Source: Shewanella sp. VB17
GTDB taxonomy: Bacteria > Pseudomonadota > Gammaproteobacteria > Enterobacterales > Shewanellaceae
Direction: 5' to 3'
DNA: 64,000 nt
Assembly (NCBI RefSeq): GCF_013248905.1
Contig: NZ_JABRVS010000001.1
Span: 3,162,001-3,226,000, forward strand
The notes under the pieces are model-generated. The model searched no databases. It worked only from the letters and a program-made list of their open reading frames with translations, and was not told the origin of the DNA. This document shows positions 17,362-25,981 of the stretch, one piece after another; within the stretch, counting starts at the first letter, position 1, and the number at the start of each line of letters is the position of its first letter. The translations under genes were made by a program, and so were the position numbers.

Positions 17362-18095
17362 TAAAATACCCACATGCCGTAAACTAATACGAAAATCATT
17401 GGTGTTAGACTCGCAAATGCAATCAACCCAAACCCATCAAGCATAGGATTTCTTCCTTTAATCACACTGGATAACCCTATTCCGAGCGCCGTGACTAAAG
17501 GCACGGTGATCGTCGATGTTGTCACCCCACCGGAGTCATAAGCAATACCAATGATGCTCTCAGGCGCAAAACACGTCAGGATCATGACTGTGACATATCC
17601 ACCAATGATTAAATAGTGAATAGGCCAACCTTTTAAGATCCTCACCACACCTAATAAGATTGCCAAACCAACCGCAATTGCCACGGTGAGCCTCAGCCCC
17701 ATGGCATAATGATCCATTGATGCTTGACCTGTGTTAATCATGCCTCCCTCAGCTGCAACTTGAGCCGCTTGATTCGCCACTGCCGTTAATGCAGGCTCAG
17801 CCAATGTCGTACCAAAGCCAAGCGAAAATGAGAATAATACCAACCAAAAAATACTGCCTTTACGAGCCAGCGCTTGAGCAAGAGATTCACCAATAGGAAA
17901 CAACCCCATTTCAAGTCCAAATACAAAGAAACTCAAACCAAATATAATAAAAACAAGCCCAATCAAAATTGAGAGTAAATCGGTAGGAGCTTGCTGTAAA
18001 ATAAAGATCTCAAAGAAGCTCACTACCAATATGATAGGAACAAGATCTTTAAAACTCGATAGCAAAGAGTGAAGTAGTTTACCAAACGCTGCCAT
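17361..18095 (-). CDS. DUF1538 integral membrane protein, first copy
   Basis: A 244-residue membrane protein, the first gene of the operon. It shares FPIGESLAQAL, GTTLAEPALTAVA and AYDSGGVTTSTITVPLV with the second copy, so the pair arose by duplication and probably forms a heteromeric complex. An inverted-topology pair forming a transporter is one possibility. A perfect 12-bp inverted repeat lies 57-91 bases upstream of the start. No enzyme motif is present. Confidence 0.87.
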   Translation of the reverse strand: MAAFGKLLHSLLSSFKDLVPIILVVSFFEIFILQQAPTDLLSILIGLVFIIFGLSFFVFGLEMGLFPIGESLAQALARKGSIFWLVLFSFSLGFGTTLAEPALTAVANQAAQVAAEGGMINTGQASMDHYAMGLRLTVAIAVGLAILLGVVRILKGWPIHYLIIGGYVTVMILTCFAPESIIGIAYDSGGVTTSTITVPLVTALGIGLSSVIKGRNPMLDGFGLIAFASLTPMIFVLVYGMWVF

Positions 18096-18421
18096 TAAGG
18101 CTCCATGTAAATAATCAAACTAAAAAATTCAGCTTATTCGCACTGTGTATCATGGCACACTGAGCGGAACATATTCAGTGTGCCATTAAGGAAATAAATA
18201 GCAACGATTAACCCTGATAGTTTGGTAAAAAATTGAGCACGATCAAGTTTATGACAACATATTTAAGCTGCCTGTCGAGTGTAAAAGAAACCGTATAATC
18301 ATGCTCGTTGAAAATGAGTTATGCTACAATCATCAACTTAATCATTTCGTCGTATAAACACCGAAGTTCATATCGCTAACGATGAACGATTGAGATTACT
18401 GACAACACCATAAGATATACT
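18096..18421. other. Gene-free divergent control region of the DUF1538/PII operon
   Basis: About 325 bases between the divergent DUF1538 operon and the small lipoprotein gene at 18422. Its main feature is the 12-bp inverted repeat described separately. The rest is A/T-rich with no ORF or other structured element that I can support. Confidence 0.5.
18152..18186. promoter_or_regulatory. Perfect 12-bp inverted repeat upstream of the DUF1538 operon
   Basis: ATGGCACACTGA at 18152-18163 is exactly complementary to TCAGTGTGCCAT at 18175-18186, across an 11-base spacer. There is no T-run on either side, so it is not an ordinary terminator. It may be a protein operator or a 5'-leader RNA hairpin for the operon that starts at 18095. 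Confidence 0.5.
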
Positions 18422-18829
18422 ATGCTGAACTATCAAATAGCCATTTTACTTTCACTGACATTGATGACCGCTTGCACCAGTAAAAAAACTGATCCAAATG
18501 ATTTCGACCTTCGCGTAAAAGACAAATTTAGCACCAAAATAAAAGGAGATGGCATTAAGCTTTTTACCTATAAAGCTCAACTTGCCACTTTATATGATCC
18601 CCATATTGAATCGCCTTCTCGGCATCATACGCTCCAATCATCGGAACGCAATAAGCAACCAGATCTTACCGACTGGACTCAACAGATAGAGTTAGGCCTT
18701 TCAAAAACGTTGGCGATGACTGGTTTTTGCCTAGAAGGTTTTATGGAACTCAGTCGTATCATTGAAGTCGGAAGGGCTGAGATCCGTGGCGAATGTAACG
18801 AAGGCGCCACAGAAGATGATAAGAATTAG
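18422..18829 (+). CDS. Small predicted lipoprotein of unknown function
   Basis: A 135-residue protein with a signal peptide ending in a lipobox (LMTAC, Cys at residue 18), so it is predicted to be anchored in the outer or inner membrane. The mature part has a helical middle (TDWTQQIELGLSKTLAMTGFCLEGFMEL) and a strand RAEIRGECN; its two other cysteines could form a disulfide. I do not recognise the family. It stands alone between the divergent DUF1538 operon and a DUF2986 gene. Confidence 0.75.
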   Translation: MLNYQIAILLSLTLMTACTSKKTDPNDFDLRVKDKFSTKIKGDGIKLFTYKAQLATLYDPHIESPSRHHTLQSSERNKQPDLTDWTQQIELGLSKTLAMTGFCLEGFMELSRIIEVGRAEIRGECNEGATEDDKN

Positions 18830-19006
18830 TTTTCACACAAAAGCGGCTAAAAAATCACTGGCTCTGCCACTGCAATTTATCCACTAAATAAGAAAATCCA
18901 TATTTTATGGCTTGAAGTGTGGGATTGAGTTAAAATCCGTGCCAGTTTACGATCTGGTGATCAATATCGGCAGATTTATACAGTACTTGGGTTGGGTAGA
19001 GAGTTT

Positions 19007-19231
19007 ATGAACAGAAAACAAAAAATGATCAAGATGACGGCGAAACGTGCTAAAGCACGCCTGAACAAACATACAGCTCCTACAATCAAAACGTATGTCT
19101 CTAAAGGCGATCGTGCCAAAGCATTAGCTCAAGAGCAAGCTCAAGCGGCATTGAATGCATCTAATGAGAACATTGATAACGAACACGTTATTCTAGACGT
19201 AGAAACACCAAATAGTGAAGAAGAGAAATAA
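19007..19231 (+). CDS. DUF2986-family small basic protein
   Basis: A 74-residue protein starting MNRKQKMIKMTAKRAKARLN, very rich in lysine and arginine, with TYVSKGDRAKALAQEQAQAAL in the middle and an acidic tail. This is the pattern of DUF2986, found mostly in Shewanella, Vibrio and relatives. The function is unknown; the basic head suggests nucleic acid or ribosome contact, which is only a guess. I start at the ATG at 19007 rather than a TTG fifteen bases earlier. Confidence 0.8.
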   Translation: MNRKQKMIKMTAKRAKARLNKHTAPTIKTYVSKGDRAKALAQEQAQAALNASNENIDNEHVILDVETPNSEEEK

Positions 19232-19273
19232 TACCGCACTGTTTTTCGTTGTATTTAATTTCACCACTATGAT

Positions 19274-19324
19274 AGCCATAAAAATAACCTATATCGCTAA
19301 AGCGAATACACCGTTTTTATGGCT
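19274..19324. terminator. Nested inverted repeats between convergent genes
   Basis: An outer perfect 11-bp stem (AGCCATAAAAA at 19274-19284 with TTTTTATGGCT at 19314-19324) encloses a smaller TCGCT/AGCGA stem. It lies between the DUF2986 gene and the convergent MATE gene and is likely a terminator structure, although the U-tract lies inside the stem. Confidence 0.5.
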
Positions 19325-19350
19325 TCTTTACTATCACATGTAACATTAGT

Positions 19351-20850
19351 TTATTTATCAGTCGTCTTAAAAATATGAGACACTTCATTACTTGCTTCAC
19401 AATCTTGCTCTTCGGTTATTTGAGCCATTTGGACACATGAAGAAGAAAGTGGATTAGGGCTGGTTGGGCTCAACTCAAGATCGAATGGATCATCATTAAC
19501 ATCTGCATCTAATCTCGCTTGTAAAGTGTTCACCCTCACTTTTTCAACCAATCGAAAGGCGGCATAAACACCAAAAATAGCAAAAATAATGGTCCCAATC
19601 ACTTGTCCAAGTAACACCCCATAAACTCCACCCCATTGAGCACCAAAATAGACAAAAGGTATTGTGCCTATCGTCGCCTTACCCACGTTGAAAAAAGTAG
19701 AGTATTTAGCCTTACCTAAATTATTAAAGGACGCATTAGCAACAAATAACGCACCAGAAAATACAAAGAAAAAAGCAATATAAGTACAAAAAAATCTAAT
19801 TAATTCAGCACTGTCTCCCTTCATGTCGAACATTGAGACGATTTGCTCTTGCAGTAACATGAGTAACAATGAAACAGTGATTATATACCCAGCACAAAAC
19901 TGCAGTGCTTTGGTTAAGCTTTCTCGAACACGGCTAAATTCATGGGCACCATAATTCTGTCCAATAATAGGTCCTATCGCACCAGATAAAGCAAAAATCA
20001 TCCCAAAACAAACAGGCGTTAAACGTCCCAGTACTGCCCACCCAGCAACGTATCCATCGCCAAAATCAGCAATCGCTCGCGTAACCACAGCATTGCCAAT
20101 CGGAGTGGCTACATTTGTCAGCATGGCTGGCCCCGCAATGGCAAAAATAGGCTGGAGATCAGCTTTAAAATTTGCCAAATCAAACTTGCCAAATAATTTG
20201 TGTTTAACGATCACGCCACGAGCCGAAATGAGTAATACACCCAATCTGGACAGCACAGAAGCAATAGCAGCTCCCTCGATCCCCATGCCCAGCGCAAAGA
20301 TAAAAATAGGATCAAACACCAAATTAATCCCACCACCAGCCAATGTCGACATCATCGAGAGTTTTGCATCCCCGACAGCCCTTAACGCAGTACCAAGTGA
20401 CATGGCGAGACAAATGAATGGCAATGACGGTACCAAAATATAAAGGTAGTCAGATGCCAGTTCAGCTGTGTGCCCAGTGGCCCCTACGAGTGCCAACAGT
20501 TCAGGAATAAAATAACTCACAATACCTGACACTAAAAGCGATATAAATAAGGTTACCACAACGCAGTTTAGCAATAATCTTTTGGCAGTATCGACCTCTT
20601 TAGCACCTAACGCTCTTGACACTAATGCACCTAAAGCTATAGACAAACCAATGCCAATAGACGTCGTAAAAAAAGAGATACTGCCCGCATAACCGACAGC
20701 TGCGGCTAACTCTTGCTCACCCAGTAAGCTTAAAAAGAAAATATCAATCAAATCGACCACAAACAGTGCCGATATACCAATGGCTGAGGTTGAGCTCATC
20801 ACCAAAATATGACGCATTATCGAACCTTGAACAAATTTAGCTGTGGTCAT
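19351..20850 (-). CDS. MATE-family multidrug/sodium antiporter
   Basis: A 499-residue membrane protein with about 12 hydrophobic segments in two similar halves, as usual for MATE exporters. The first half contains DLIDIFFLSLLGEQELAAAVG and GALVSRALGAKEVDTAKRLL, a typical family loop; the second half contains GAIGPIIGQNYGAHEFSRV. It exports drugs or other cations in exchange for Na+ or H+. The hydrophilic tail of about 60 residues is longer than usual. It has only moderate resemblance to the NorM protein at 60352-61713, so they are separate subfamilies. Confidence 0.92.
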   Translation of the reverse strand: MTTAKFVQGSIMRHILVMSSTSAIGISALFVVDLIDIFFLSLLGEQELAAAVGYAGSISFFTTSIGIGLSIALGALVSRALGAKEVDTAKRLLLNCVVVTLFISLLVSGIVSYFIPELLALVGATGHTAELASDYLYILVPSLPFICLAMSLGTALRAVGDAKLSMMSTLAGGGINLVFDPIFIFALGMGIEGAAIASVLSRLGVLLISARGVIVKHKLFGKFDLANFKADLQPIFAIAGPAMLTNVATPIGNAVVTRAIADFGDGYVAGWAVLGRLTPVCFGMIFALSGAIGPIIGQNYGAHEFSRVRESLTKALQFCAGYIITVSLLLMLLQEQIVSMFDMKGDSAELIRFFCTYIAFFFVFSGALFVANASFNNLGKAKYSTFFNVGKATIGTIPFVYFGAQWGGVYGVLLGQVIGTIIFAIFGVYAAFRLVEKVRVNTLQARLDADVNDDPFDLELSPTSPNPLSSSCVQMAQITEEQDCEASNEVSHIFKTTDK

Positions 20851-20885
20851 TTTTATCCTTGTTGTTATTGATTAATTTTTACTTT

Positions 20886-21758
20886 TTATAGGTCAGCTTC
20901 AAGGCTATCACCACAATTATCACAGTATTTTGCATCATTTTCATGACCCATTTTCAAACAATTACGGCACCGTCTGATGTCTTTGCTGCGCACCATCTCT
21001 TGTGAGATCTCCGCCGTTAAAATGCCAGTAGGAATGGCAATGATGGAATAGCCTAACAACATAGTAAAAGCTGCAATAGCCTGTCCTAAACTAGTCTGTG
21101 GAGTGATATCACCATACCCAACAGTAGTAATCGTCACTATCGTCCAATAAACTGACTTAGGAATAGAGCTAAAACCACTCTCAGGTCCTTCGACAACATA
21201 CATTATCGCACTCAATACCATTACAATTAAACTAACGGAGAAAAAGAAAATAAAAACCTTACGTCCCGATTGCAACATTGCTCTAAGCAACACGTTGCCT
21301 TCACTGAGATAGCGTAACAATTTAAATACTCGGAAGATCCGAAATAATCTTAAAATTCGGATAACGAGAGTAAAATTCGCGCCAGGGAAGAATAGTACCA
21401 AATAACCTGGTAAAATAGACAATAGATCCACGACACCATAGAAACTTCTGACATACCGAATAGGCTGAGCAGAGCAATAGAGCCGAAGTAAATACTCTAA
21501 GGTAAATATGAGGGTAAAACACCACTCTAAAGCCCCTATCAATTCACCATATTGGCGATGTATGGAAGCGAGTGTATCAAGAAAGACTAAGCTGACACTC
21601 AAAATAATACAAACAATTAAACTAATATCAAAATAGCGACCTAAACGTGTGTCAGTACCAAATATAACCCTTCTGAGTTCGAACTTTATACACTCCTTGC
21701 GATTGACTTGACTATCTTGTTGCATTAAAAACCACTGTTCATCGACTAGAACCCACAT
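20886..21758 (-). CDS. Voltage-gated-type potassium channel with C-terminal zinc ribbon
   Basis: A 290-residue ion-channel protein with an S1-S6 layout. A positively charged S4-like helix (LVIRILRLFRIFRVFKLLRYL) and the pore loop with selectivity filter TITTVGYGDITP are clear, followed by the S6 helix. After S6 come about 40 residues ending in a C-x2-C-x10-C-x2-C zinc ribbon (CRNC to CDNC). The ribbon probably controls assembly or senses metal or redox state. The gene is 35 bases upstream of the MATE gene and may be co-transcribed with it. The start at 21758 has only a weak ribosome site; a Met 11 codons later is possible. Confidence 0.92.
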   Translation of the reverse strand: MWVLVDEQWFLMQQDSQVNRKECIKFELRRVIFGTDTRLGRYFDISLIVCIILSVSLVFLDTLASIHRQYGELIGALEWCFTLIFTLEYLLRLYCSAQPIRYVRSFYGVVDLLSILPGYLVLFFPGANFTLVIRILRLFRIFRVFKLLRYLSEGNVLLRAMLQSGRKVFIFFFSVSLIVMVLSAIMYVVEGPESGFSSIPKSVYWTIVTITTVGYGDITPQTSLGQAIAAFTMLLGYSIIAIPTGILTAEISQEMVRSKDIRRCRNCLKMGHENDAKYCDNCGDSLEADL

Positions 21759-21876
21759 TTTGCCACTATATAGAGCGTAATTCCAATGCGAGCTTTTGAC
21801 ATTAGGTTAAATTCGATTTAAGCACCATAATTAAGGTATTATACTCACACATGCTAACCGTTTATTAAAAGATCAC

Positions 21877-22416
21877 ATGCATAAATTAACTTTTCTGCTC
21901 GTTTCTATCCTTTATCTAAGCCTTTGTGAGCCGAGTTATAGTGCCACTTCAAAGCAAAGTGATCCAATTGGCTCATCAATATCGACCTTAAACGGTATCG
22001 ATCTAGTTGTGGTCACTAAATCAACCTCAAAAATGGTGCTCATGCGCAATGGAAAAATCATGCGCCAGTACCGTATTGCATTAGGAGATAGGCCTAAAGG
22101 ACACAAATTGGAAGAAGGTGATCAACGTACCCCAGAAGGACGATATACCTTAGACTATAAAAAATATGATAGCGCGTATTATCGCGCAATACACATCTCT
22201 TACCCTAACGATGAAGATCAGCTCAGAGCCAATGCATTAGGCATTAACCCTGGGGGACAAATTATGATCCATGGTCAGAGCCCTAACTCATCTCACTCAG
22301 CAAGAGAAACACAGCAATACAATTGGACAGATGGCTGTATTGCAATAACCAATCAACAGATGGATGAACTTTGGGGCGCTATTAGCACAGGCACTCCCAT
22401 TGAAATTTGGCCGTAA
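21877..22416 (+). CDS. Periplasmic L,D-transpeptidase (YkuD family)
   Basis: A 179-residue secreted protein with an N-terminal signal peptide (LTFLLVSILYLSLCEPSYSA) and a YkuD catalytic domain. His132 in MIHGQSPN and the nucleophile Cys154 in TDGCIAITN are at the expected spacing. The domain forms 3-3 cross-links in peptidoglycan or attaches proteins to it. It is shorter than the LysM-bearing E. coli enzymes and has no extra binding domain, so it resembles the YafK/ErfK-like minimal forms. It is divergent from the channel gene. Confidence 0.9.
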   Translation: MHKLTFLLVSILYLSLCEPSYSATSKQSDPIGSSISTLNGIDLVVVTKSTSKMVLMRNGKIMRQYRIALGDRPKGHKLEEGDQRTPEGRYTLDYKKYDSAYYRAIHISYPNDEDQLRANALGINPGGQIMIHGQSPNSSHSARETQQYNWTDGCIAITNQQMDELWGAISTGTPIEIWP

Positions 22417-22502
22417 AAAATTTTACCTGTGCTCCCCTGCTTTTCTATACCTTAAGATAGGTCAGTTATCGCTGACTTTTACCTAATAAAAAGAACAAGA
22501 TT

Positions 22503-23087
22503 ATGACTGAATTACTGTCCCACACTCGCTTATTAACTTCTTGGCCAGATTTTTCTCGTAATATTCGCCAATTTTTAGAAGAACTTGGCTTAGCAGATTT
22601 AGGGCTTGAATGCGATCACGTCGCGCTAAGGGTCAATACCACTGCCGTTGCCGATGCACTGAGGGATGAGTTCTGCAGTAAGGGGACCATTATATCAAAC
22701 AATATCATCAATGGCCGACCGATTTTAATTATCGAACTGAACACTCCTTTGCGATTAGGCAACCTCAACATCGATTGCATTGAGCTCCCCTACCCCAGCA
22801 ATAAACATTATCCTGTTGAAGGGTGGGAACATATTGAACTTGTATTGCCTTGCCAGGCCACCAGCTGTGATACGTTAGCACAAATATTGATTGAAAAGGT
22901 GCCGCATTTAGCTCACATTATTGAAAATAGCACCGATATAAAAGTAAAACTCAGCTCACCTTCTGGTGAACATGAACGCCTTGCAAACCCAACCATTGCC
23001 TTTAAAAAGGGCAATATCTGCATTAAACTTCACCCATATGGGATAAAGCAAGTCATTAACTCGGAAGTTCAATCACCAATGAAGTAA
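22503..23087 (+). CDS. yecM: YecM-family VOC-fold protein
   Basis: A 194-residue protein resembling E. coli YecM: LECDHVALRVNT near residue 37, then GRPILIIELNTPL, then a PVEGWEHIELVLP segment, and a C-terminal NICIKLHPYGIK. The family has a VOC/isomerase-like fold with conserved His and Glu that suggest metal binding. Its biochemical activity is unknown. It follows the L,D-transpeptidase gene by 86 bases and may be in the same transcript. A hairpin shared with the convergent DUF3833 gene ends it. Confidence 0.85.
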   Translation: MTELLSHTRLLTSWPDFSRNIRQFLEELGLADLGLECDHVALRVNTTAVADALRDEFCSKGTIISNNIINGRPILIIELNTPLRLGNLNIDCIELPYPSNKHYPVEGWEHIELVLPCQATSCDTLAQILIEKVPHLAHIIENSTDIKVKLSSPSGEHERLANPTIAFKKGNICIKLHPYGIKQVINSEVQSPMK

Positions 23088-23098
23088 TCATTAACGAC

Positions 23099-23143
23099 TT
23101 ACCCTTTGCGAATGTTCAAATAATGGTTCGCTATCAAGGGTAA
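23099..23143. terminator. Two-way terminator hairpin between yecM and the DUF3833 gene
   Basis: TTACCCTT (23099-23106) pairs with AAGGGTAA (23136-23143), with an inner GCGAA/TTCGC stem. On the minus strand it terminates the long ECF-sigma operon; on the plus strand it ends yecM. The flanking U-tracts are weak. Confidence 0.55.
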
Positions 23144-23160
23144 AATAATCCACACAGAGG

Positions 23161-23685
23161 TTAATCTCGCTTCTCGATATAGAGGATAATCTCTCCAACC
23201 TTAATACCGAATTTGGTGATATCTGTTTTATTAAACAACCTTTTCTCATCAAAAAGGTACATCCAATCATCTAAAGTTACCTGATAGTTCACCCCATCGA
23301 CGTTAATGTCCATATCATATCGCCAAAAAAGTACTGAGCCACGGGTTTCCCCTTCAGCTATTCCGATAACATCCCCTGCTTCTCCAATGTATTGATGATC
23401 ATTTTCCTTAGTCAGTTGCCAAACACGAGTTGTTCGTTCACCATCATTAAACACAAACTGTTCGCTAATCGTCCCTAACTTGCCCTCCCATTGTGCATCT
23501 ATATCGGCCTTAAATCGACGTAACATTTTACCGGAGCGATCAAACACAATCCCGTAAGCAACCAGTTCCCCATTAAAAAAATGATCTAAATGCAGCTCAG
23601 GAGTTGTTGCTTCATAATCATCTAAAGTCGCAGTACTGCAAGCTGACAAAAGTAAGGTTAATAGACTAAGTACTATATATTTCAT
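23161..23685 (-). CDS. DUF3833 lipoprotein, last gene of the ECF/ChrR operon
   Basis: A 174-residue lipoprotein with signal peptide and lipobox LLSAC (Cys16). The mature part is strand-rich: LDHFFNGELVAYGIVFDRSGK, AQWEGKLGTISEQFVF, GSVLFWRYDMDINVDGVNYQVTLDDWMYL. It matches DUF3833, a lipocalin-like envelope family of unknown function often found with CFA-synthase and DUF1365 genes. The start overlaps the preceding gene by four bases. A role in binding or moving an oxidised or modified lipid is inferred from the neighbours. Confidence 0.85.
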   Translation of the reverse strand: MKYIVLSLLTLLLSACSTATLDDYEATTPELHLDHFFNGELVAYGIVFDRSGKMLRRFKADIDAQWEGKLGTISEQFVFNDGERTTRVWQLTKENDHQYIGEAGDVIGIAEGETRGSVLFWRYDMDINVDGVNYQVTLDDWMYLFDEKRLFNKTDITKFGIKVGEIILYIEKRD

Positions 23686-24191
23686 TCTCGCTCTCCCAAT
23701 AACTTCATTCTCAGCTGAGGCTCAGAGGTCTTTTCTGACAACCAAATATCTAAAAATGCCGGACCAAAATTATCGTCGTTAATCACCCCTAGTTCCTGAT
23801 CAGGTAAGTCATGCCCCCCTGAATAGAAGGTACTGCGTCTTTCATCATCGACATAAATAATCAATTGATCACCTTCATTAATATTTGGCCAGATGCGATT
23901 AAGCTGTTCTAGCCAATCGGTAATTAAACGTTCATCGATACCTATATGCTGCCACTGCTCTTTGGTAGCATTAAGTAAGTCTGCTTGACTAATATTCTTA
24001 AAATATTCAATCTTAAGTAACTTAGGATAATGATCTTGCTGGTAGGGTGACGCATCGACATACAGCTCTGCTCGGTACAAGGTCCAAAAAAGATAGCGCA
24101 TTTCACCTTCACCTAACTTAGTCATTTGAGGTAAAGGGTTCGCATTGAGTGCATAACTCATCAGTAAAAAACATAACATGGGTATTTTCAT
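23682..24191 (-). CDS. Chalcone-isomerase-like secreted protein
   Basis: A 169-residue protein with a signal peptide (IPMLCFLLMSYALNANP) and a chalcone-isomerase-like domain: GEGEMRYLFWTLYRAELYVD, KIEYFKNISQADLLNATKEQW, and GDQLIIYVDDERRSTFY near the end. Bacterial relatives bind fatty acids rather than flavonoids. I start at the ATG at 24191, which overlaps the stop of the DUF2878 gene; the 26 extra upstream residues lie inside that gene. It is co-transcribed with cfa and probably handles lipids in the periplasm. Confidence 0.85.
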   Translation of the reverse strand: MKIPMLCFLLMSYALNANPLPQMTKLGEGEMRYLFWTLYRAELYVDASPYQQDHYPKLLKIEYFKNISQADLLNATKEQWQHIGIDERLITDWLEQLNRIWPNINEGDQLIIYVDDERRSTFYSGGHDLPDQELGVINDDNFGPAFLDIWLSEKTSEPQLRMKLLGERE

Positions 24192-24700
24192 CACACGCCT
24201 CTTTTCGTTAACTCTGTTCTCACCACATAGCGAAAGCACACTGCTAAAATAGGTAATAATACACACCAAACAAGTGATAACGTGAGCAAGGCATTGGCAT
24301 TACTCCACCCAAATGTTAATGCTCCCATCTCTACGCCGAGTCGGTAACTCATAGGACCTGCAATGGCCCCTATCAAGGCTATCAAGAGGAGATGTAAACT
24401 CATTAGCCATTTCAAACTGTGATTAAAACTGATGATAAAGATGCACCAGAGTAATCCTAGCCAAATAGGAAAAGCATTGTCTTGCATTGACAACAGATTA
24501 AGGTCTATTAAAACCTTATCGACGGCAATGCCCAACGGCACCAATAACAATAATCTACCGTCCCCTTTAGGCGTGGGGGAGAGGAGAAAATGTATCATGA
24601 TTATCAAGGCTAAAGCAGGCAATGCCACCGCTGTAAAATAGGCCGATATAAACCAACACAACTGAAATAAAACAAGATTAATAAGCCAAAATCGCTTCAT
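24191..24700 (-). CDS. DUF2878 inner-membrane protein
   Basis: A 169-residue membrane protein with five or six hydrophobic helices. It is recognised as DUF2878-like from FWLINLVLFQLCWFISAYF at the start, GIAVDKVLIDLNLL in the middle and its constant partnership with cfa and DUF1365 genes. The function is unknown. The start at 24700 has a GGAG site and overlaps the end of cfa by 23 bases; four more residues from a TTG are unlikely. Confidence 0.8.
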   Translation of the reverse strand: MKRFWLINLVLFQLCWFISAYFTAVALPALALIIMIHFLLSPTPKGDGRLLLLVPLGIAVDKVLIDLNLLSMQDNAFPIWLGLLWCIFIISFNHSLKWLMSLHLLLIALIGAIAGPMSYRLGVEMGALTFGWSNANALLTLSLVWCVLLPILAVCFRYVVRTELTKRGV

Positions 24701-25940
24701 GCTGCTCTCCAAGATAAGCAGGCTTTCTGGCGACTAAATGATGAGTACTGATGACTCTTTCAATAAATGCCCCTTCACAATAAGCGAAATAAAACAGCCA
24801 GAGACGCCTAAAGGATTCACTATAGCCTAGAGATGACAACATTAACCACTGAGCTTCGAAGCGTTCTCGCCAATGGTGTAATGTGCGGGCATAATGCACA
24901 CCAATATCATCTAAGCGATCAAGCACCATATCAGTTTGCTCCGATAAGTGTGATGCCATCACAGATACCGAAGGTAAGCATCCACCAGGGAAAATATATT
25001 TTTGAATAAAATCGACACCACTGCGATACTTGTCATAACGTTGATCTGCAATGGTAATGGCTTGTATCAACATCTTGCCATCAGGTTTGAGTAAATTGCT
25101 ACAGATCCGAAAAAAACCGCCAAGATATTCATGCCCTACAGCCTCTATCATCTCTATTGATACCAGTTTGCTATATTGACCTTCGAGTAAACGATAATCC
25201 GATTTAAGTAAAGTGACCTGATCTGATAGCCCTAAAGCCTCAACCCGGTTTTTAGTGTAGGCATATTGCTCATCTGAAATGGTCGTTGTTGTGACTTTAC
25301 AGCCATAATGACGGACAGCATGAATTGCCAATCCTCCCCACCCCGTACCAATTTCTAACAAGTGATCTTCGGGTTTCAATGCTAACTTTTGACAAATCTG
25401 CTCCATTTTATTTAACTGGGCGGCATCCAAATCCCATGCTTTGTCATTATAAATGGCGCAGGAATAAAGCATCTCTGGATCGAGAAAGCTTTGATAAAGA
25501 TCATTCCCTATATCATAGTGAGCCAAGATGTTTTTCTTCGACCCTTGTTCTGTGTTGGCATTTTTCAAGCGCAAAAATTGATGTTTTATTCTACTCAACC
25601 ACTGGGTCTTATTGTCTAATTCATCTAATTGGCTCTGATTTCTTGCCATGATCTGAATTAATGCGGTTAAATTACTGCAGGTCCAATGATGGGCAATATA
25701 ACTCTCAGCACCACCAATGCTGCCATCTTGGATCAGTGAGGTATAAAAATGCTCATCCAAAACGACTATTTTACAGGTTAAATTGGCGTGAATATCACCA
25801 AAACTCATCCTATTCCCAGCTTCTTCGAGCTCAATATGCCCCCCTTCAAGGCGAGACAACAATTTATGTACCAATAAACGATATTTGTCGTTCAGCCAAC
25901 TCGTCTTAACCAAGGAGATCTCTTTTTGTGTGCTTTCCAT
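24678..25940 (-). CDS. cfa: Cyclopropane-fatty-acid-synthase family methyltransferase
   Basis: A 420-residue SAM-dependent lipid methyltransferase. The SAM motif HLLEIGTGWGGLAIHAV lies near residue 195; KNILAHYDIGNDLYQSFLDPEMLYSCA precedes it and is the family signature; EMIEAVGHEYLGGFF and PGGCLPSV follow. It acts on unsaturated acyl chains of phospholipids. In the RpoE/ChrR regulon of Rhodobacter, CFA-like enzymes are linked to furan fatty acid synthesis as well as cyclopropanes, so the product here is open. It is the ninth gene of the operon headed by the ECF sigma gene. Confidence 0.92.
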   Translation of the reverse strand: MESTQKEISLVKTSWLNDKYRLLVHKLLSRLEGGHIELEEAGNRMSFGDIHANLTCKIVVLDEHFYTSLIQDGSIGGAESYIAHHWTCSNLTALIQIMARNQSQLDELDNKTQWLSRIKHQFLRLKNANTEQGSKKNILAHYDIGNDLYQSFLDPEMLYSCAIYNDKAWDLDAAQLNKMEQICQKLALKPEDHLLEIGTGWGGLAIHAVRHYGCKVTTTTISDEQYAYTKNRVEALGLSDQVTLLKSDYRLLEGQYSKLVSIEMIEAVGHEYLGGFFRICSNLLKPDGKMLIQAITIADQRYDKYRSGVDFIQKYIFPGGCLPSVSVMASHLSEQTDMVLDRLDDIGVHYARTLHHWRERFEAQWLMLSSLGYSESFRRLWLFYFAYCEGAFIERVISTHHLVARKPAYLGEQHEAILAY

Positions 25941-25981
25941 TATTGACCTCTGTCATGCATTCAATATGTCGTGTGTTTATT

